DNA of 64,000 bases, taken from positions 62,001-126,000 of the forward strand of contig WGMM01000006.1 in assembly GCA_016125085.1 (NCBI GenBank), read 5' to 3'. How positions within the stretch are numbered: the stretch's first letter is position 1; each line of letters opens with the position of its first letter. The notes under the pieces were generated by a model. The model did no database searches, was not told the DNA's origin, and saw only the letters and a list, made by a program, of their open reading frames with translations. Origin of the DNA: a bacterium (lineage in GTDB: Bacteria > Planctomycetota > Planctomycetia > Isosphaerales > Isosphaeraceae). This document shows, in pieces, positions 55,311 through 64,000 of the stretch. The position numbers were made by a program, and so were the translations under genes.

Positions 55311-55648
55311 ACTTCCTCGTAAGGCACCAGCACGATGCGACTGAGATTCAGTCTCAACAGAATCATTTTGTGCGAGTACGCCGGGAGAGTCAAGGGTTGA
55401 GCATCAGAAAATCAGGGGCAAGTCTGGCGCAAGGGCGTGACGGTATCGTCCGGCCATGTTCCGGAGCCGAACGAAAGCTGCGGAGTGCCACTGCCAATTC
55501 TGGCATGAGGTAACGGCATCCCGGCATTACGGCGATCGGAGGAGATTCGCTCCCTGAAACGAACGCGACCTGGTAAATTTGCCTGAATTACCAGGCTCTA
55601 TCGTCGCGTGACAGCGGCAGGATACCGCTGCCACTTCTGGCTGAAACT
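55311..55648. other. intergenic region with hairpins
   Basis: No gene supported. Contains an 8-bp hairpin CCTGGTAA / TTACCAGG (55568-55594) and CAGCGG / CCGCTG (55612-55630), the latter inside a 26-base stretch resembling the 24.4-24.7 kb repeats. Both could terminate the Hsp20 operon on the minus strand. Confidence 0.4.
55612..55637. repeat. fragment related to the 24.4-24.7 kb repeat family
   Basis: The stretch with CAGCGGCAGGATACCGCTG then CCACTT matches the left third of repeat copy 2 at about 20 of 26 positions, including GCTGCCACTT. It is a lone, shorter relative 31 kb away. Confidence 0.4.
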
Positions 55649-56176
55649 TCAGATTTTCGTGTCGTCACGAGGCGTGCGCGGATTCACTGCGATTCTCCGG
55701 CTCACCGCCTTTTTGGTTTTCGGAAGCACCAGAGTAAGCACACCCGACTCGTATTCGGCCGAAATCGACTCCCTGTCGAATTCGTCGCTCAGGATGAACG
55801 ACCTTTCGAAGATGGAGACTGTCGTTTCCAGTGCCAGCGGACGTGCACCCTCGGCTTCAGGCCGTCGGACTTTGGCCAGCAGTTTGAGCACGTTCTGTTT
55901 CAGTTCGACGACGATATCCTCCTCCTGAACGCCAGGCAGGTCGGCCTCAAGAATCAGGGCGTCGTGTCGGTCGTAAATATCGACCAGTGGAGCGATTCTC
56001 GCAGGGCCAAGGCCCGTGCCGATATCTTCCAGTGAGGTCGGCATGGAGACCAGCGGGTCGGTCACGCTTCCCCATGGCTGGTGGTGCCGTATCGCCGCAT
56101 CGGCCGGATGAATCTGACCACTCAGAAGCGGGGAAGAAGAGACGTAAATCCTGATCCAGTCGGAATTGCGATTCAT
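55649..56176 (-). CDS. Hsp20/alpha-crystallin small heat shock protein (second of pair)
   Basis: A 175-residue sHsp. The alpha-crystallin domain spans about residues 60-160: the DALILEADLPGVQEEDIVVE strand set, FERSFILSDEFDRESISAEY and the closing ESGVLTLVLPKTK, with the family GVL motif. The N-terminal arm is short and polar. Its start overlaps the stop of the other sHsp by 4 bases (ATGA), so the two are co-translated and may form mixed oligomers that hold unfolding proteins. Confidence 0.9.
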   Translation of the reverse strand: MNRNSDWIRIYVSSSPLLSGQIHPADAAIRHHQPWGSVTDPLVSMPTSLEDIGTGLGPARIAPLVDIYDRHDALILEADLPGVQEEDIVVELKQNVLKLLAKVRRPEAEGARPLALETTVSIFERSFILSDEFDRESISAEYESGVLTLVLPKTKKAVSRRIAVNPRTPRDDTKI

Positions 56177-56733
56177 CGTTCGTCCTCATGCCGATCCGTG
56201 TTGCGGCGCACGAAGGTTGGCTTGTGAGCCGGGAGTGCAGGCCGGGGAATCTCGGCCGGAGCCGTCGGCCCTTCCAGGGCACGAGGTTCGGATTCCCGGG
56301 CCCGGCGAGCTTTGGCGGTAACCGGAATGTTCTGGGCTCGAGCGCGGGCGACCTTCGGCAGGTCGATCCGCAGAACACCGTTTTCCAGGTCGGCAGTCAC
56401 TTCTTCGGCGATAACCTCTTCAGGCAAGGTCACCCGGCGTTCCCATTGGCCGAAAGGGCGTTCCTGGCGCCGGAACGTCTCATCGGTCACCCGGTCAACT
56501 CGCCGGCGTTCACCGCGAATCGTCACCGTGTCGCCCGATACGCTCAGTTCGATCGAGCCTGGATTCGTTCCCGGGATTTCGGCCAGAATGAGAAATCGAT
56601 GCCACCGCTCATATGCATTCAGAGCAGGGAAAGTGCGGGCCGAATGAAGCGATGTCAGACCAAGATGTTCGAACACCCTGCCCATCTCTTCGCCGAGCAA
56701 ACGCAGAGGGTCCCAGCGTCCCATTCCATCCAT
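56173..56733 (-). CDS. Hsp20/alpha-crystallin small heat shock protein (first of pair)
   Basis: A 186-residue sHsp. The alpha-crystallin core runs about 45-140: YERWHRFLILAEIPGTNPGS, ELSVSGDTVTIRGERRR, GQWERRVTLPEEVIAEEVTA and the ENGVLRIDLPKV end. It has an amphipathic N-terminus (DPLRLLGEEMGRVFEHL) and a Pro-rich tail. GGAGAAG about 9 bases before 56733 fixes the start. A near-consensus sigma-54 promoter lies ~50 bases upstream, so the pair is likely controlled by RpoN plus an enhancer-binding protein. Confidence 0.9.
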   Translation of the reverse strand: MDGMGRWDPLRLLGEEMGRVFEHLGLTSLHSARTFPALNAYERWHRFLILAEIPGTNPGSIELSVSGDTVTIRGERRRVDRVTDETFRRQERPFGQWERRVTLPEEVIAEEVTADLENGVLRIDLPKVARARAQNIPVTAKARRARESEPRALEGPTAPAEIPRPALPAHKPTFVRRNTDRHEDER

Positions 56734-57109
56734 TGCGGCATCTTCTCCGTTCGCGTCGCAAAACTCTCAGCATAATCTTCACATGTAGCAAGTTTTATGC
56801 CAGTGTTCCGGTTCACTGATCTCGCGATCGAATCGAAAAGGGCTCATTGCGTTCCATCGATGCGATCATTCCGGCATGTGGCTGTCCGAGTTGCGGCGCA
56901 CCGGAAGGTCGACTTCGAAAGCCGGAATCATGACCGTACTTGAATTCACTGCCGAAATGGCAGATCATCCAGTTATGCAGAAGCGAATTCCGGCAATGTG
57001 AAAATTCCAGTCAAGCCCTGGGTTTTCATAGGTTGCCTCAACGTCCAGGCCTCGCTTCGATTCGCGAGTCAATACCCTTCATGAGTCCGAAAACCGAAGG
57101 ATCAATCGC
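56734..57109. other. divergent intergenic region between sHsp pair and cyclase
   Basis: No gene supported. The left end holds the sigma-54 promoter for the minus-strand sHsp operon. AAGGA sits 8 bases before the cyclase start at 57110. I saw no clear CIRCE or other heat-shock operator; an enhancer site for a sigma-54 activator would be expected within 56810-57000 but is not identified. Confidence 0.45.
56786..56802 (-). promoter_or_regulatory. sigma-54 (RpoN) promoter of the Hsp20 operon
   Basis: On the minus strand TGGCATAAAACTTGCTA matches the -24/-12 consensus TGGCAC-N5-TTGCW, with the invariant GG and GC separated by exactly 10 bases. Predicted transcription start is near 56776, about 43 bases before the ATG at 56733. 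Confidence 0.7.
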
Positions 57110-58000
57110 ATGAATGTCCGTGTCGAACGGCCGAAGAAGCTGTGGACGATCTCGATCCTATCAGCATTCACGATTCTGGCCCTGATCGGCTGGGGGATGA
57201 GGCTCGGGATCGAAGAACGGGCGAACGCCGCCGAAAGGCAAGCCGTAAAAACAGGCGACAGTCTGGCTTCGGCACTGGCGGCGTTGGATGAATCACGTAT
57301 CGTCGACATGTCGCACACGTTCGACGAGAAAACAATCTACTGGCCGACGGACAAGCCATTCCGCTGGGAAAGGCGGGTATGGGGGCCGACAGCGAACGGG
57401 TATTTTTACGCTTCGGCGAATTATGCCGCGAGCGAACACGGCGGAACGCACCTGGATAGCCCGATCCACTTCGCCGAAGGTGGCGATACGGCCGAGAAAA
57501 TCAGCCTGAAGCGACTGGTCGGCCCGGCTGTGGTCATCGACATCGCAAAGGTCTGCCAGGAAGAGCCTGACCACGAACTGACCGACGAGGAAATCACCCG
57601 CTGGGAGGCAGAGCACGGGCGGATCGAGCCAGAATCGATCGTCGTCATCCGCACCGGCTGGGGCAAAAGATGGCCTGACAAGAAGACTTACATGGGGACG
57701 GACGAGCCCGGAGACGTGGCCGGGCTGAGCTTCCCGGGTATCGGCGCAAAAGCCGCTGATCTGCTCAAAAACCGGGGCGTGAAGGGCGTGGCGATCGACA
57801 CTGCGAGCGTGGACCGGGGCAAGTCAAAAGACTTTATGGCTCACAGAATCCTCTATGCAGCCAACATTTACGGCATCGAGAACCTGGCGAAGGCCGAAGC
57901 TCTGCCGACGCGAGGGGCCGTGCTGATCGCCCTGCCGATGAAAATCGGCGGCGGTTCCGGCGGACCGGTCCGGGTCATGGCGATCCTGCCGGAACGATGA
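57110..58000 (+). CDS. membrane-anchored or exported cyclase family hydrolase (kynurenine formamidase-like)
   Basis: A 296-residue protein with an N-terminal TM segment or signal anchor (about 12-32, WTISILSAFTILALIGWGM). The metal-binding motif HGGTHLDSPIH is complete (His110, His114, Asp116, His120), as in the cyclase/KynB family of metal-dependent amidohydrolases; VDMSHTFDEKTIYWPTD and VIDTASVDRG are further family blocks. KynB is cytosolic, so export suggests another substrate. AAGGA 8 bases upstream supports the start. It ends in a hairpin shared with the converging trpA gene. Confidence 0.85.
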   Translation: MNVRVERPKKLWTISILSAFTILALIGWGMRLGIEERANAAERQAVKTGDSLASALAALDESRIVDMSHTFDEKTIYWPTDKPFRWERRVWGPTANGYFYASANYAASEHGGTHLDSPIHFAEGGDTAEKISLKRLVGPAVVIDIAKVCQEEPDHELTDEEITRWEAEHGRIEPESIVVIRTGWGKRWPDKKTYMGTDEPGDVAGLSFPGIGAKAADLLKNRGVKGVAIDTASVDRGKSKDFMAHRILYAANIYGIENLAKAEALPTRGAVLIALPMKIGGGSGGPVRVMAILPER

Positions 58001-58018
58001 TGCAGGGTGGTGAGCTTG

Positions 58019-58043
58019 TCGAAGCCTGACGGTCAGGCTTCGA
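58019..58043. terminator. shared hairpin between the cyclase gene and trpA
   Basis: Perfect 11-bp stem TCGAAGCCTGA (58019-58029) and TCAGGCTTCGA (58033-58043) with loop CGG. It contains the trpA stop codon (58033-58035) and, for the plus strand, is followed after 4 bases by TTTT. Bidirectional terminator is likely. Confidence 0.55.
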
Positions 58044-58854
58044 GTGCTTTTCGAAGCGAGGCGACGTATGCATCGACGTCGCCGGCGATCTTTTGAGGGG
58101 TCGCCCCGGACTGAGCCGCGTCATGCACGCGTCGGACGATCGCGCTGCCGACGATCAGGCCGTCGGCCACGGGTGCGAGCATTTTCACATGCTCCGGCTC
58201 GGAAATACCGAAGCCGATGCAGATCGGCAGGTCGGTCTGGCCGCGGAGCCACGTGACTTTGTCCTTCAAGTCTTCGGGAAGGGCACGCCGCTCGCCCGTG
58301 ATTCCGGCGACGGAAACGTAGTAAATAAAGCCTGTAGTGGACTTTGCGATGGCAAGAGCTCGATCTCGCGGAGTCGTGGGCGTGATGAGCTGAATGAGCT
58401 TGATGTCACGCGTAGCAGCCAGCTTCGCAAGTTCGTCGGCTTCTTCGACCGGCAGATCGGGAATGATCAGGCCATCCACTCCAGCGGTTTTGGCGTCGTC
58501 CAGATACTTCGCGACGCCGATGCGGTGGACGATCGCGAAGCTGATCATCGTGACGAACGGGGCATCGACAGGGCTCGCACCAGCTCGTAAACCCTTCAGG
58601 CAAGCGAGTATCTCATCGACGTGAACGCCCTTCACGAGGGCCCGGTTGTAGCTGGCGGCGATGACGGGGCCGTCGGCGATCGGGTCCGAATAGGGCACAC
58701 CGATTTCGAACATGTCGGCCATGCCGCTGGCGGAAAGGGCTTCGATCAGGCCTTTCGTCGTTTCGAGATCGGGATCGCCGGCCGTAAGGAACGGCATCAG
58801 GGCCGGGCGTTTTTCGGAACGAAGGCGGGCGAAGAGAGCGTCAATGCGGTTCAT
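58033..58854 (-). CDS. trpA: tryptophan synthase alpha subunit
   Basis: A 273-residue TIM-barrel enzyme cleaving indole-3-glycerol phosphate to indole and glyceraldehyde 3-phosphate. The catalytic Glu50 and Asp61 are in FEIGVPYSDPIADGPVI; PFLTAGDPDL, the LIQLITPTTPRDRALAIAKS block and GFIYYVSVAGITGER are typical. It lies 129 bases downstream of trpB on the same strand and channels indole to it. No other trp gene is in the window. Confidence 0.95.
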   Translation of the reverse strand: MNRIDALFARLRSEKRPALMPFLTAGDPDLETTKGLIEALSASGMADMFEIGVPYSDPIADGPVIAASYNRALVKGVHVDEILACLKGLRAGASPVDAPFVTMISFAIVHRIGVAKYLDDAKTAGVDGLIIPDLPVEEADELAKLAATRDIKLIQLITPTTPRDRALAIAKSTTGFIYYVSVAGITGERRALPEDLKDKVTWLRGQTDLPICIGFGISEPEHVKMLAPVADGLIVGSAIVRRVHDAAQSGATPQKIAGDVDAYVASLRKALEA

Positions 58855-58983
58855 GAGAGGTTCAGGCCGTGGGATTCGTTGGGTGGTAGTAGCTCAGGAC
58901 CAAGAATAATATCCGAGTCAGGACCTTCGAAATCGATCTCTCGATGAAGGCCCATCGTTCGGATGCTCAGTTCTTCACGTACT

Positions 58984-60207
58984 TCACATCGGCTCGCCGC
59001 GCAGGCGGGCGATTTCGTAGGCGTCCTTGTCGCCGCGGCCTGAGAGACAGATCACAAGTCGTTGATCCGGCGACATTTTGGCCGCTTCGATCATCGCCTG
59101 GGCCACAGCATGGCTCGATTCCAGGGCAGGCAGAATGCCTTCCAGCTTCGCCAGCGTGTTGTAGGCTTCCAGGGCCTGCTTGTCAGTGATCGATTCGTAG
59201 CGGACACGGCCCGTGTCTTTCCAGTAGGCGTGTTCAGGGCCGACACCGGGATAGTCCAGCCCGGCCGAGATCGAGTGTACGTCTTCGGTCTGTCCTTCTT
59301 CCGTCTGCAGCACGTAGGAAAGGCTGCCGTGAAGAACGCCGGGCTTGCCCTGGGTGAGGCTCGATGCGTGCTCGCCTGAGATCGGCCCGCGGCCGCCCGC
59401 TTCGGCACCGACCAGTTCGACGGATTTGTCAGGAATAAAGGCGTAGAACATGCCTGCTGCGTTCGAACCGCCGCCGACGCAGGCGACGACCTTGTCGGGC
59501 AGGGCGTTGAAACGTTCCAGGAACTGGGCACGGGTTTCGTTGCCGATGACGGACTGGAAGTCGCGGACGATCATCGGAAACGGATGCGGGCCGACGACCG
59601 AGCCGATGGTGTAATGAGTCCAGGAGGAGCTGCCCATCCAGTCCCGCATGGCTTCGTTAGTGGCGTCCCGAAGGGTACGGCTGCCGCTGGTTACGGGCAC
59701 GACCTGGGCACCCATCGTGCGCATGTTGAACACGTTCAGCTTCTGCCGGCGGATATCTTCTTCGCCCATGTAGACGGTGCATTCGAGCCCGAAAAGGGCA
59801 CAGGCCGTAGCCGTGGCGACTCCGTGCTGGCCGGCGCCGGTTTCGGCGATCACACGCGTTTTGCCCATGCGTTTGGCCATGAGGCACTGACCGATAGCGT
59901 TGTTGATCTTGTGCGCGCCGGTGTGGTTGAGATCTTCACGCTTCAGGTAAATCTGAGCGCCGCCGACATGGGCCGTGAGACGCGTGACATGCGTGATGCG
60001 GCTGGGCCGGCCGACATAATCGCGCAGGTAGCCTTCGATCTCGGCCCAGAACGAGGCATCGCTCTTGAGCTGAAGGTATTCGGCCTCGAACCGGTTCAGG
60101 GCATCGATCAGGGTCTCGGGCACGTATCGGCCGCCGAAGGGGCCGAATCGGCCCAGGGCATCGGGAAGGCTGGCCTGAACTTTGCTGGAGGGTTCCGCCA
60201 CCGACAT
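58984..60207 (-). CDS. trpB: tryptophan synthase beta subunit
   Basis: A 407-residue PLP enzyme condensing indole with serine. The PLP Lys100 is in [10 protein letters not shown], the phosphate loop [10 protein letters not shown] and the [33 protein letters not shown] blocks are canonical TrpB1. AAGGAA about 9 bases upstream supports 60207; the in-frame extension to 60348 is unlike the family. trpB-trpA are adjacent but follow rpoN, away from other trp genes. Confidence 0.96.
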   Translation of the reverse strand: MSVAEPSSKVQASLPDALGRFGPFGGRYVPETLIDALNRFEAEYLQLKSDASFWAEIEGYLRDYVGRPSRITHVTRLTAHVGGAQIYLKREDLNHTGAHKINNAIGQCLMAKRMGKTRVIAETGAGQHGVATATACALFGLECTVYMGEEDIRRQKLNVFNMRTMGAQVVPVTSGSRTLRDATNEAMRDWMGSSSWTHYTIGSVVGPHPFPMIVRDFQSVIGNETRAQFLERFNALPDKVVACVGGGSNAAGMFYAFIPDKSVELVGAEAGGRGPISGEHASSLTQGKPGVLHGSLSYVLQTEEGQTEDVHSISAGLDYPGVGPEHAYWKDTGRVRYESITDKQALEAYNTLAKLEGILPALESSHAVAQAMIEAAKMSPDQRLVICLSGRGDKDAYEIARLRGEPM

Positions 60208-60367
60208 GGGGGATATTTCCTTCGAAGCTGGGTTTGACGATCGGGACCACGACGTGTACGGGCTCCCGAAAGCCGGGCGTTCTTTCATTGTCCGAATCGA
60301 TGGCGGTCCGGTCAATGGATTGCGATTTCGAACCGTCATCACAGCCATCGAACGAGCGACGGAACCG

Positions 60368-61906
60368 TCAGGATTCGTATTGTTTACGCTGACGGCTTGA
60401 CGGGATGTGCAACGCCTCGCGGTATTTGGTCACGGTGCGGCGTGCGATCGTGATGCCCTCGGCCTTGAAGGCGTTCACGATCTCTTCGTCGGAAAGCGGC
60501 TTCGACTTATCCTCTTTGGCGATCATTTCCGTCAGCTTCTGCTTGACGATATCCCAGGCCAGTTCACCGCCGTCGTCCGTCGTCGTGCCGCCGGTGAAGA
60601 AACGTTTGAGCGGATAAATCCCGCGTGGCGTGGCGATCCATTTGTCGTCGACGGCGCGGCTGATCGTCGTCACGTGCACGCCGATGATATCGGCGATCTG
60701 CTGCATTTTCAGCGGTTCGAGAAACTCGTCACCGAAATCGATGAACTTGCGCTGATGGTCGACGATCTCCTGTGCCACCCTCGTCAGCGTGGTGTGCCGC
60801 TGCTCGATGGCCTCGATCAGCCAGCGTGCCGATTGAAGCTTGCGCTGAAGGTATTCGCGGTCCTTGCCTTCGATCTGTTTGGAGCGAGCCAGCCGTGCAT
60901 AGGCCCGCGAGACACCGAGCGGGGGCAGGGAGTCGTCGACCAGATGCACCTTGTAGCCGCCGCCTTCGAGCGGTTCGAGGGTGAAATCCGGAATGACGAA
61001 CGAATTCGGGGTGGCCGCGAAACGTGCCCCGGGGCGAGGGTCGAGCCTGCGGATCTGATCGATGGCTTCCTTGATCTCGGCGATCGAGAGGCCCGTCCGT
61101 TTTTCGATCAACGGCAGCCGGTTGTGCTGGATGTCTTCCAGGTGCCGTTCGATGAGAATCCGCAGGGCGGAGGCCATCGGATGTTCGTCCGTCACCTGCA
61201 GCAACAGGCATTCGCGCAAGTCGCGGGCAGCGACGCCCGGCGGGTCGAGCGTCTGCACGATTTTGAGCACCTGCTCCACTTCGAGCGGGCTAACGGCATG
61301 GCCTGCTTCACGCGCGATCTCGTGCAGGCTGACCGACAGATAGCCCCGTTCGTCGAGATTGTTGATCACGAACCGGGCCATTTTCTGATCCGCCTCGCTC
61401 AAATCGAGCAGGGCGAGCTGTTCTTCGAGGTGATCCTGCAGGGTCGGCGGTCGGTCGGCCGCGTTCATAAGCGCTTCGTAGCGCCTTTCGGAAAGCTCAT
61501 CCAGGGCGGATCGGCTCAGGCTCGAAGTTTCCCGGAAACGGTCGTCCAGGTCGTAGAAATCGTCTTCGTAATCGTCCGTTGTCGAACTTTCCGATCCTGC
61601 GCTATCCGGCAGGGCGGCGTCCGGGGCATCTATCGCGGCGGATTCCGGCACCGGCTCGAAATCGGGCGAATCGTCGCCATTGGCTTCGGGCGAATTCGAA
61701 GGCTCGCTCACGACCGGTTCGGCTTCGCCCGGTTCGGCCTCGTCGAGATTCAGTAGCAGGGGGTTGTCGGTCAGCTCCTGATCGATCTTGTCCTGAAGCG
61801 CCATCAGCGGCATCTGGAGAATCTCCATGGACTGGATCATCCGAGGCGCCATCTTCATGCGCATCTCGGCTCTCATGTTTTGTGAGAGATCCATCCTCAT
61901 GGACAT
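60368..61906 (-). CDS. rpoN: RNA polymerase sigma-54 factor
   Basis: A 512-residue sigma-54. The N-terminal region I is Gln/Met-rich with [20 protein letters not shown], followed by an acidic linker, a core-binding region and the DNA-binding domain with an HTH and the RpoN box [10 protein letters not shown] (488-497). It directs transcription from -24/-12 promoters and needs enhancer-binding ATPases, none of which is in the window. Such a -24/-12 site is present about 5 kb away in front of the Hsp20 pair. It follows recR by 85 bases. Confidence 0.95.
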   Translation of the reverse strand: MSMRMDLSQNMRAEMRMKMAPRMIQSMEILQMPLMALQDKIDQELTDNPLLLNLDEAEPGEAEPVVSEPSNSPEANGDDSPDFEPVPESAAIDAPDAALPDSAGSESSTTDDYEDDFYDLDDRFRETSSLSRSALDELSERRYEALMNAADRPPTLQDHLEEQLALLDLSEADQKMARFVINNLDERGYLSVSLHEIAREAGHAVSPLEVEQVLKIVQTLDPPGVAARDLRECLLLQVTDEHPMASALRILIERHLEDIQHNRLPLIEKRTGLSIAEIKEAIDQIRRLDPRPGARFAATPNSFVIPDFTLEPLEGGGYKVHLVDDSLPPLGVSRAYARLARSKQIEGKDREYLQRKLQSARWLIEAIEQRHTTLTRVAQEIVDHQRKFIDFGDEFLEPLKMQQIADIIGVHVTTISRAVDDKWIATPRGIYPLKRFFTGGTTTDDGGELAWDIVKQKLTEMIAKEDKSKPLSDEEIVNAFKAEGITIARRTVTKYREALHIPSSRQRKQYES

Positions 61907-61991
61907 CGCCCGCTTACCACCTTTCCGCCAGTTGATATTTGACCTGATCCAACCATTCCGAACGAACTGCGACTTGCCCCCTCAATGATTA

Positions 61992-62603
61992 TCAGTATTT
62001 CCGCCGACCGAGAACTGCGTCGGCCAGCATTTCCTTGTTGGCGAATTCGAGGAACCCGCCCGAAGGCAGCCCTCTGGCCAGTTTCGTCACTTCGATTCCC
62101 ATGTTCTCGAGCCTCTGCGAAACGAGCATTGCCGTCGCGTCGCCTTCCAGGTTCGGATTCGTCGCGAGGATCACTTCGCGAACCTCAGAATTCCGCACCC
62201 GTTCAATGAGCGATTCGAGCGTCAGCTGATCCGGCCCGACTCCGCTCAAAGGCGCCAGCCGCCCCAAAAGGACATGATACGTGCCGCGATAGCAACCGGA
62301 CCGCTCCAGAGCCATCAAGTCCCGCGGCTGTTCCACGACGCAGATCACCGAAGCGTCGCGCCGGGGGTCGCGGCAGATCACGCACAAGGAGTTCCCGGCG
62401 TCCGTCAGGTAATGACACCTGGAACAGAAGCCGACTCGCTCCTTGATCGCCCGCAGCGATTCCGCCAGCGCGAGAACCTCTTCAGCGGGAGATTTGAGCA
62501 AATGGTGCGCCAATCGTTCCGCCGATTTCGCTCCGATGCCCGGGAGCCGGCCAAGACGTTCGATCAGCAGTTCGATCACGCCTTCCTGGGAATCGGCCGT
62601 CAC
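61992..62603 (-). CDS. recR: recombination protein RecR
   Basis: A 203-residue RecR with a helix-hairpin-helix (LPGIGAKSAERLAHHLLK), a four-Cys zinc finger (Cys60, 63, 74, 77 in CSRCHYLTDAGNSLCVIC) and a Toprim domain. It clamps DNA with RecO, encoded at 21368-22129, for gap repair. The start is GTG at 62603 overlapping the ybaB stop by 4 bases. Confidence 0.95.
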   Translation of the reverse strand: MTADSQEGVIELLIERLGRLPGIGAKSAERLAHHLLKSPAEEVLALAESLRAIKERVGFCSRCHYLTDAGNSLCVICRDPRRDASVICVVEQPRDLMALERSGCYRGTYHVLLGRLAPLSGVGPDQLTLESLIERVRNSEVREVILATNPNLEGDATAMLVSQRLENMGIEVTKLARGLPSGGFLEFANKEMLADAVLGRRKY

Positions 62604-62947
62604 TGACCGCCTCCGCCCATGAGCTTGTCGAGGCCGGGAACGTCCACGCCGCCCGTGATCTCGGCCATGCGTGCGGCGGCCTGTTCGCGGACACGCGTCA
62701 GGGCGTCGTTGACGGCGTAGAAGATCATGCCCTCCAGTTCATTGACCGGGACCGATCCCGGCAGCGAGGGGTCGATCTTCACGTCGTCGACTTCCATTTT
62801 GCCCGTGATCGTGACACGCACCTTGCCGCCACCCGCCTCGCCCGTGACTTTCAGCCGTGCCAGCGACTCGGTCGCCTGCTTCATGGCCTCACGCATCTGA
62901 CCGGCCTGCCGCATCATGTCAGCCATCTGACCCAGCTTGTTGAACAT
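62600..62947 (-). CDS. ybaB: YbaB/EbfC family nucleoid-associated protein
   Basis: A 115-residue DNA-binding protein: a coiled N-terminus (MFNKLGQMADMMRQAGQMRE) and the beta core with GGGKVRVTITGKMEVDDVKI, typical of EbfC. GGGAGG 9 bases upstream selects the start at 62947; ATG at 62956 is also possible. The ybaB-recR linkage is conserved in most bacteria, usually after dnaX, which is not adjacent here. Confidence 0.9.
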   Translation of the reverse strand: MFNKLGQMADMMRQAGQMREAMKQATESLARLKVTGEAGGGKVRVTITGKMEVDDVKIDPSLPGSVPVNELEGMIFYAVNDALTRVREQAAARMAEITGGVDVPGLDKLMGGGGQ

Positions 62948-63276
62948 CCGGTCCATCCTCCCACATGTCTTGCAAAAGGCGAACGTTCGGCCGTTCCGCC
63001 GACCGCTCCGTTCCGACACCAGACTATTTTAATGATTCCCGGCCATTTGCGTAGGGGGAGAATTCAAGAATCGGCATACGAATTGCTCTGAGGGTGGCCG
63101 CATCCTCACAGCACGCCTTGCGATGTGATCGTTTCGGAAATCGATCGACGGATCGGTCCGTGCTGATCCTTCATTCGCGAACGATGCCGATGAAAGATCG
63201 ATAGACGAACGTCGCCGGTTTCGGAATCATGGCGAATCCGGTCCGGTTCGTTCGAGAATTCCAGCGATCCCGTTCT
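62948..63276. other. intergenic region upstream of ybaB
   Basis: No gene supported in ~330 bases between the asparagine synthase stop and ybaB. No terminator or promoter could be assigned with confidence. Confidence 0.35.
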
Positions 63277-64000
63277 TCAGATGGTAGTCAGGTCTGAACC
63301 GGCACCGCGACGCGTCGTGTGGGGTCGAGATGTGCGGGCGATCTGGCTGAACCGGTCCGGCTGATTCCAGCGCGGCAGGTCGCAAAGATCACCGCCCATA
63401 TAGATATGATGCCAGAGCTGGGTTGTGACGACGCATGTCAGAGTCTGATCCATCACGAACCGGCGAAGCGTGACGGCGGGCATCGATGTCTGCAGCTTTC
63501 GCTGGCGGGCGATCTTCGCAGGGTCGAAGTAACCGGCCTTCGCCAGAGATTCTTCGGAGAGAAGCTGATCGACCCAGGCCGGGCGATCCGGGCCGAGGAT
63601 TCCATCGGCACGACTGGCGCGGAACATCGTCTTCTTGCGATTGGCGATTTTGGTCGGCAGCGTCTTGGCGGCGACCTGCCGCAGCAGCCATTTGTCGATA
63701 CGGCCGTTGAGCTTGTACTGAGGATGCAGCGTCGCGCAGAACTCGATAACCTTGTCGTCCAGAATCGGGTACCGGCCTTCCACGGAAGCATTCATCGTGA
63801 CGCGGTCGCCCTTGGCATGCAACAACATGCCGGCCAGCATCACTTTATAACCGACGTACAACGACTGGTTCAGCCAGTTCCAGCGGCGGAAGTTCGGGTT
63901 CGGCAGATCGATATCTTCATAAGGGTTGTAGCCGTCCAGCGAATCCCACATCCGGCCGCCGTAAACGAGGCTTCGCCCCTGGCCGAGCCAGTCATAGAGA
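63277..64000 (-). CDS. asnB: asparagine synthase, C-terminal part (partial)
   Basis: The minus-strand frame is open to the window edge, so the N-terminus lies beyond 64000; ~240 residues are present. They include the synthetase-domain end: DWLGQGRSLVYGGRMW, GDRVTMNASVEGRYPILDDK (residues around the ASVExRxPFLD motif of AsnB) and LKINGRIDKWLLRQVAAKTL-like sequence, followed by KIANRKKTMFRA. This is the aspartate-activating ATP domain of glutamine-dependent asparagine synthetase family; the glutaminase half is not visible. Members also modify exopolysaccharide or peptides, so the exact product is open. Confidence 0.8.
   Translation of the reverse strand, partial: LYDWLGQGRSLVYGGRMWDSLDGYNPYEDIDLPNPNFRRWNWLNQSLYVGYKVMLAGMLLHAKGDRVTMNASVEGRYPILDDKVIEFCATLHPQYKLNGRIDKWLLRQVAAKTLPTKIANRKKTMFRASRADGILGPDRPAWVDQLLSEESLAKAGYFDPAKIARQRKLQTSMPAVTLRRFVMDQTLTCVVTTQLWHHIYMGGDLCDLPRWNQPDRFSQIARTSRPHTTRRGAGSDLTTI

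Noticed and set aside
56878-56900. second sigma-54-like site (TGGCTGTCCGAGTTGCGG, plus strand) upstream of the cyclase gene
   Set aside because: GG and GC are 11 bases apart rather than the strictly required 10.
60407-61756. 449-codon plus-strand frame over rpoN
   Set aside because: Antisense shadow of a certain sigma-54 gene.

Overview
The window looks like chromosome of a planctomycete. The clearest marker is the adjacent DUF1549/DUF1553 and DUF1501 pair (47750-51510), a signature of that phylum. A very large TPR plus FG-GAP/UnbV protein, BamD-like and LptE-like envelope lipoproteins (so a diderm cell), high GC and many long lineage-type proteins without known function fit as well. Genus cannot be fixed from sequence alone. 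No insertion sequence, prophage, CRISPR array, rRNA or complete tRNA is visible. Most of the window is ordinary core chromosome.

Layout. 1-9.1 kb (+): the end of an M28 peptidase, a HEAT lipoprotein closed by a strong terminator, a tightly coupled NatA / NatB-CPBP / amidohydrolase operon, a membrane protein and a secreted trypsin-like protease. 9.1-14.1 kb (-): the giant TPR/FG-GAP protein and a nitrilase. 14.4-24.3 kb (+): a core run of purA, uppS, cdsA, phoH, pgpH-type HD phosphodiesterase, ybeY, recO, a BamD-like lipoprotein and lptE; phoH-pgpH-ybeY-recO follows the order known in Firmicutes. 24.4-24.8 kb: a cluster of palindromic repeats. 24.8-42.1 kb (-): secretin-like protein, XRE regulator, polyprenyl synthase, moaC, GT-C glycosyltransferase, HTH-receiver protein, FlgI-HEAT fusion, aldo/keto reductase, mdh, an operon running from proS through a small membrane protein and an O-antigen ligase-like protein to an OB-fold-like membrane protein, and a GNAT acetyltransferase. 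42.7-47.7 kb (+): sulfotransferase and class IV aminotransferase pair, membrane protein, Gly/Trp-rich TPR protein, rpiA. 47.7-51.5 kb (-): DUF1501 and DUF1549/1553. 51.8-54.9 kb (+): SurA-like foldase and beta-helix protein. 55-56.7 kb (-): small protein and a tandem Hsp20 operon. 57.1-58 kb (+): membrane-anchored cyclase. 58-64 kb (-): trpA, trpB, rpoN, recR, ybaB and the C-terminal part of an asparagine synthase.

Most notable: a near-consensus sigma-54 promoter in front of the Hsp20 pair, about 5 kb from rpoN itself; a FlgI-like domain fused to HEAT repeats with no flagellar genes nearby; a terminal-inverted-repeat palindromic element in two 91-bp copies plus a minimal internally deleted hairpin; a YbeY with Asp in place of the third zinc His; an HTH-receiver fusion whose receiver lacks the acidic pair; and a NatB-CPBP protease fusion. 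I found no clear multi-gene novel defence or mobile system.
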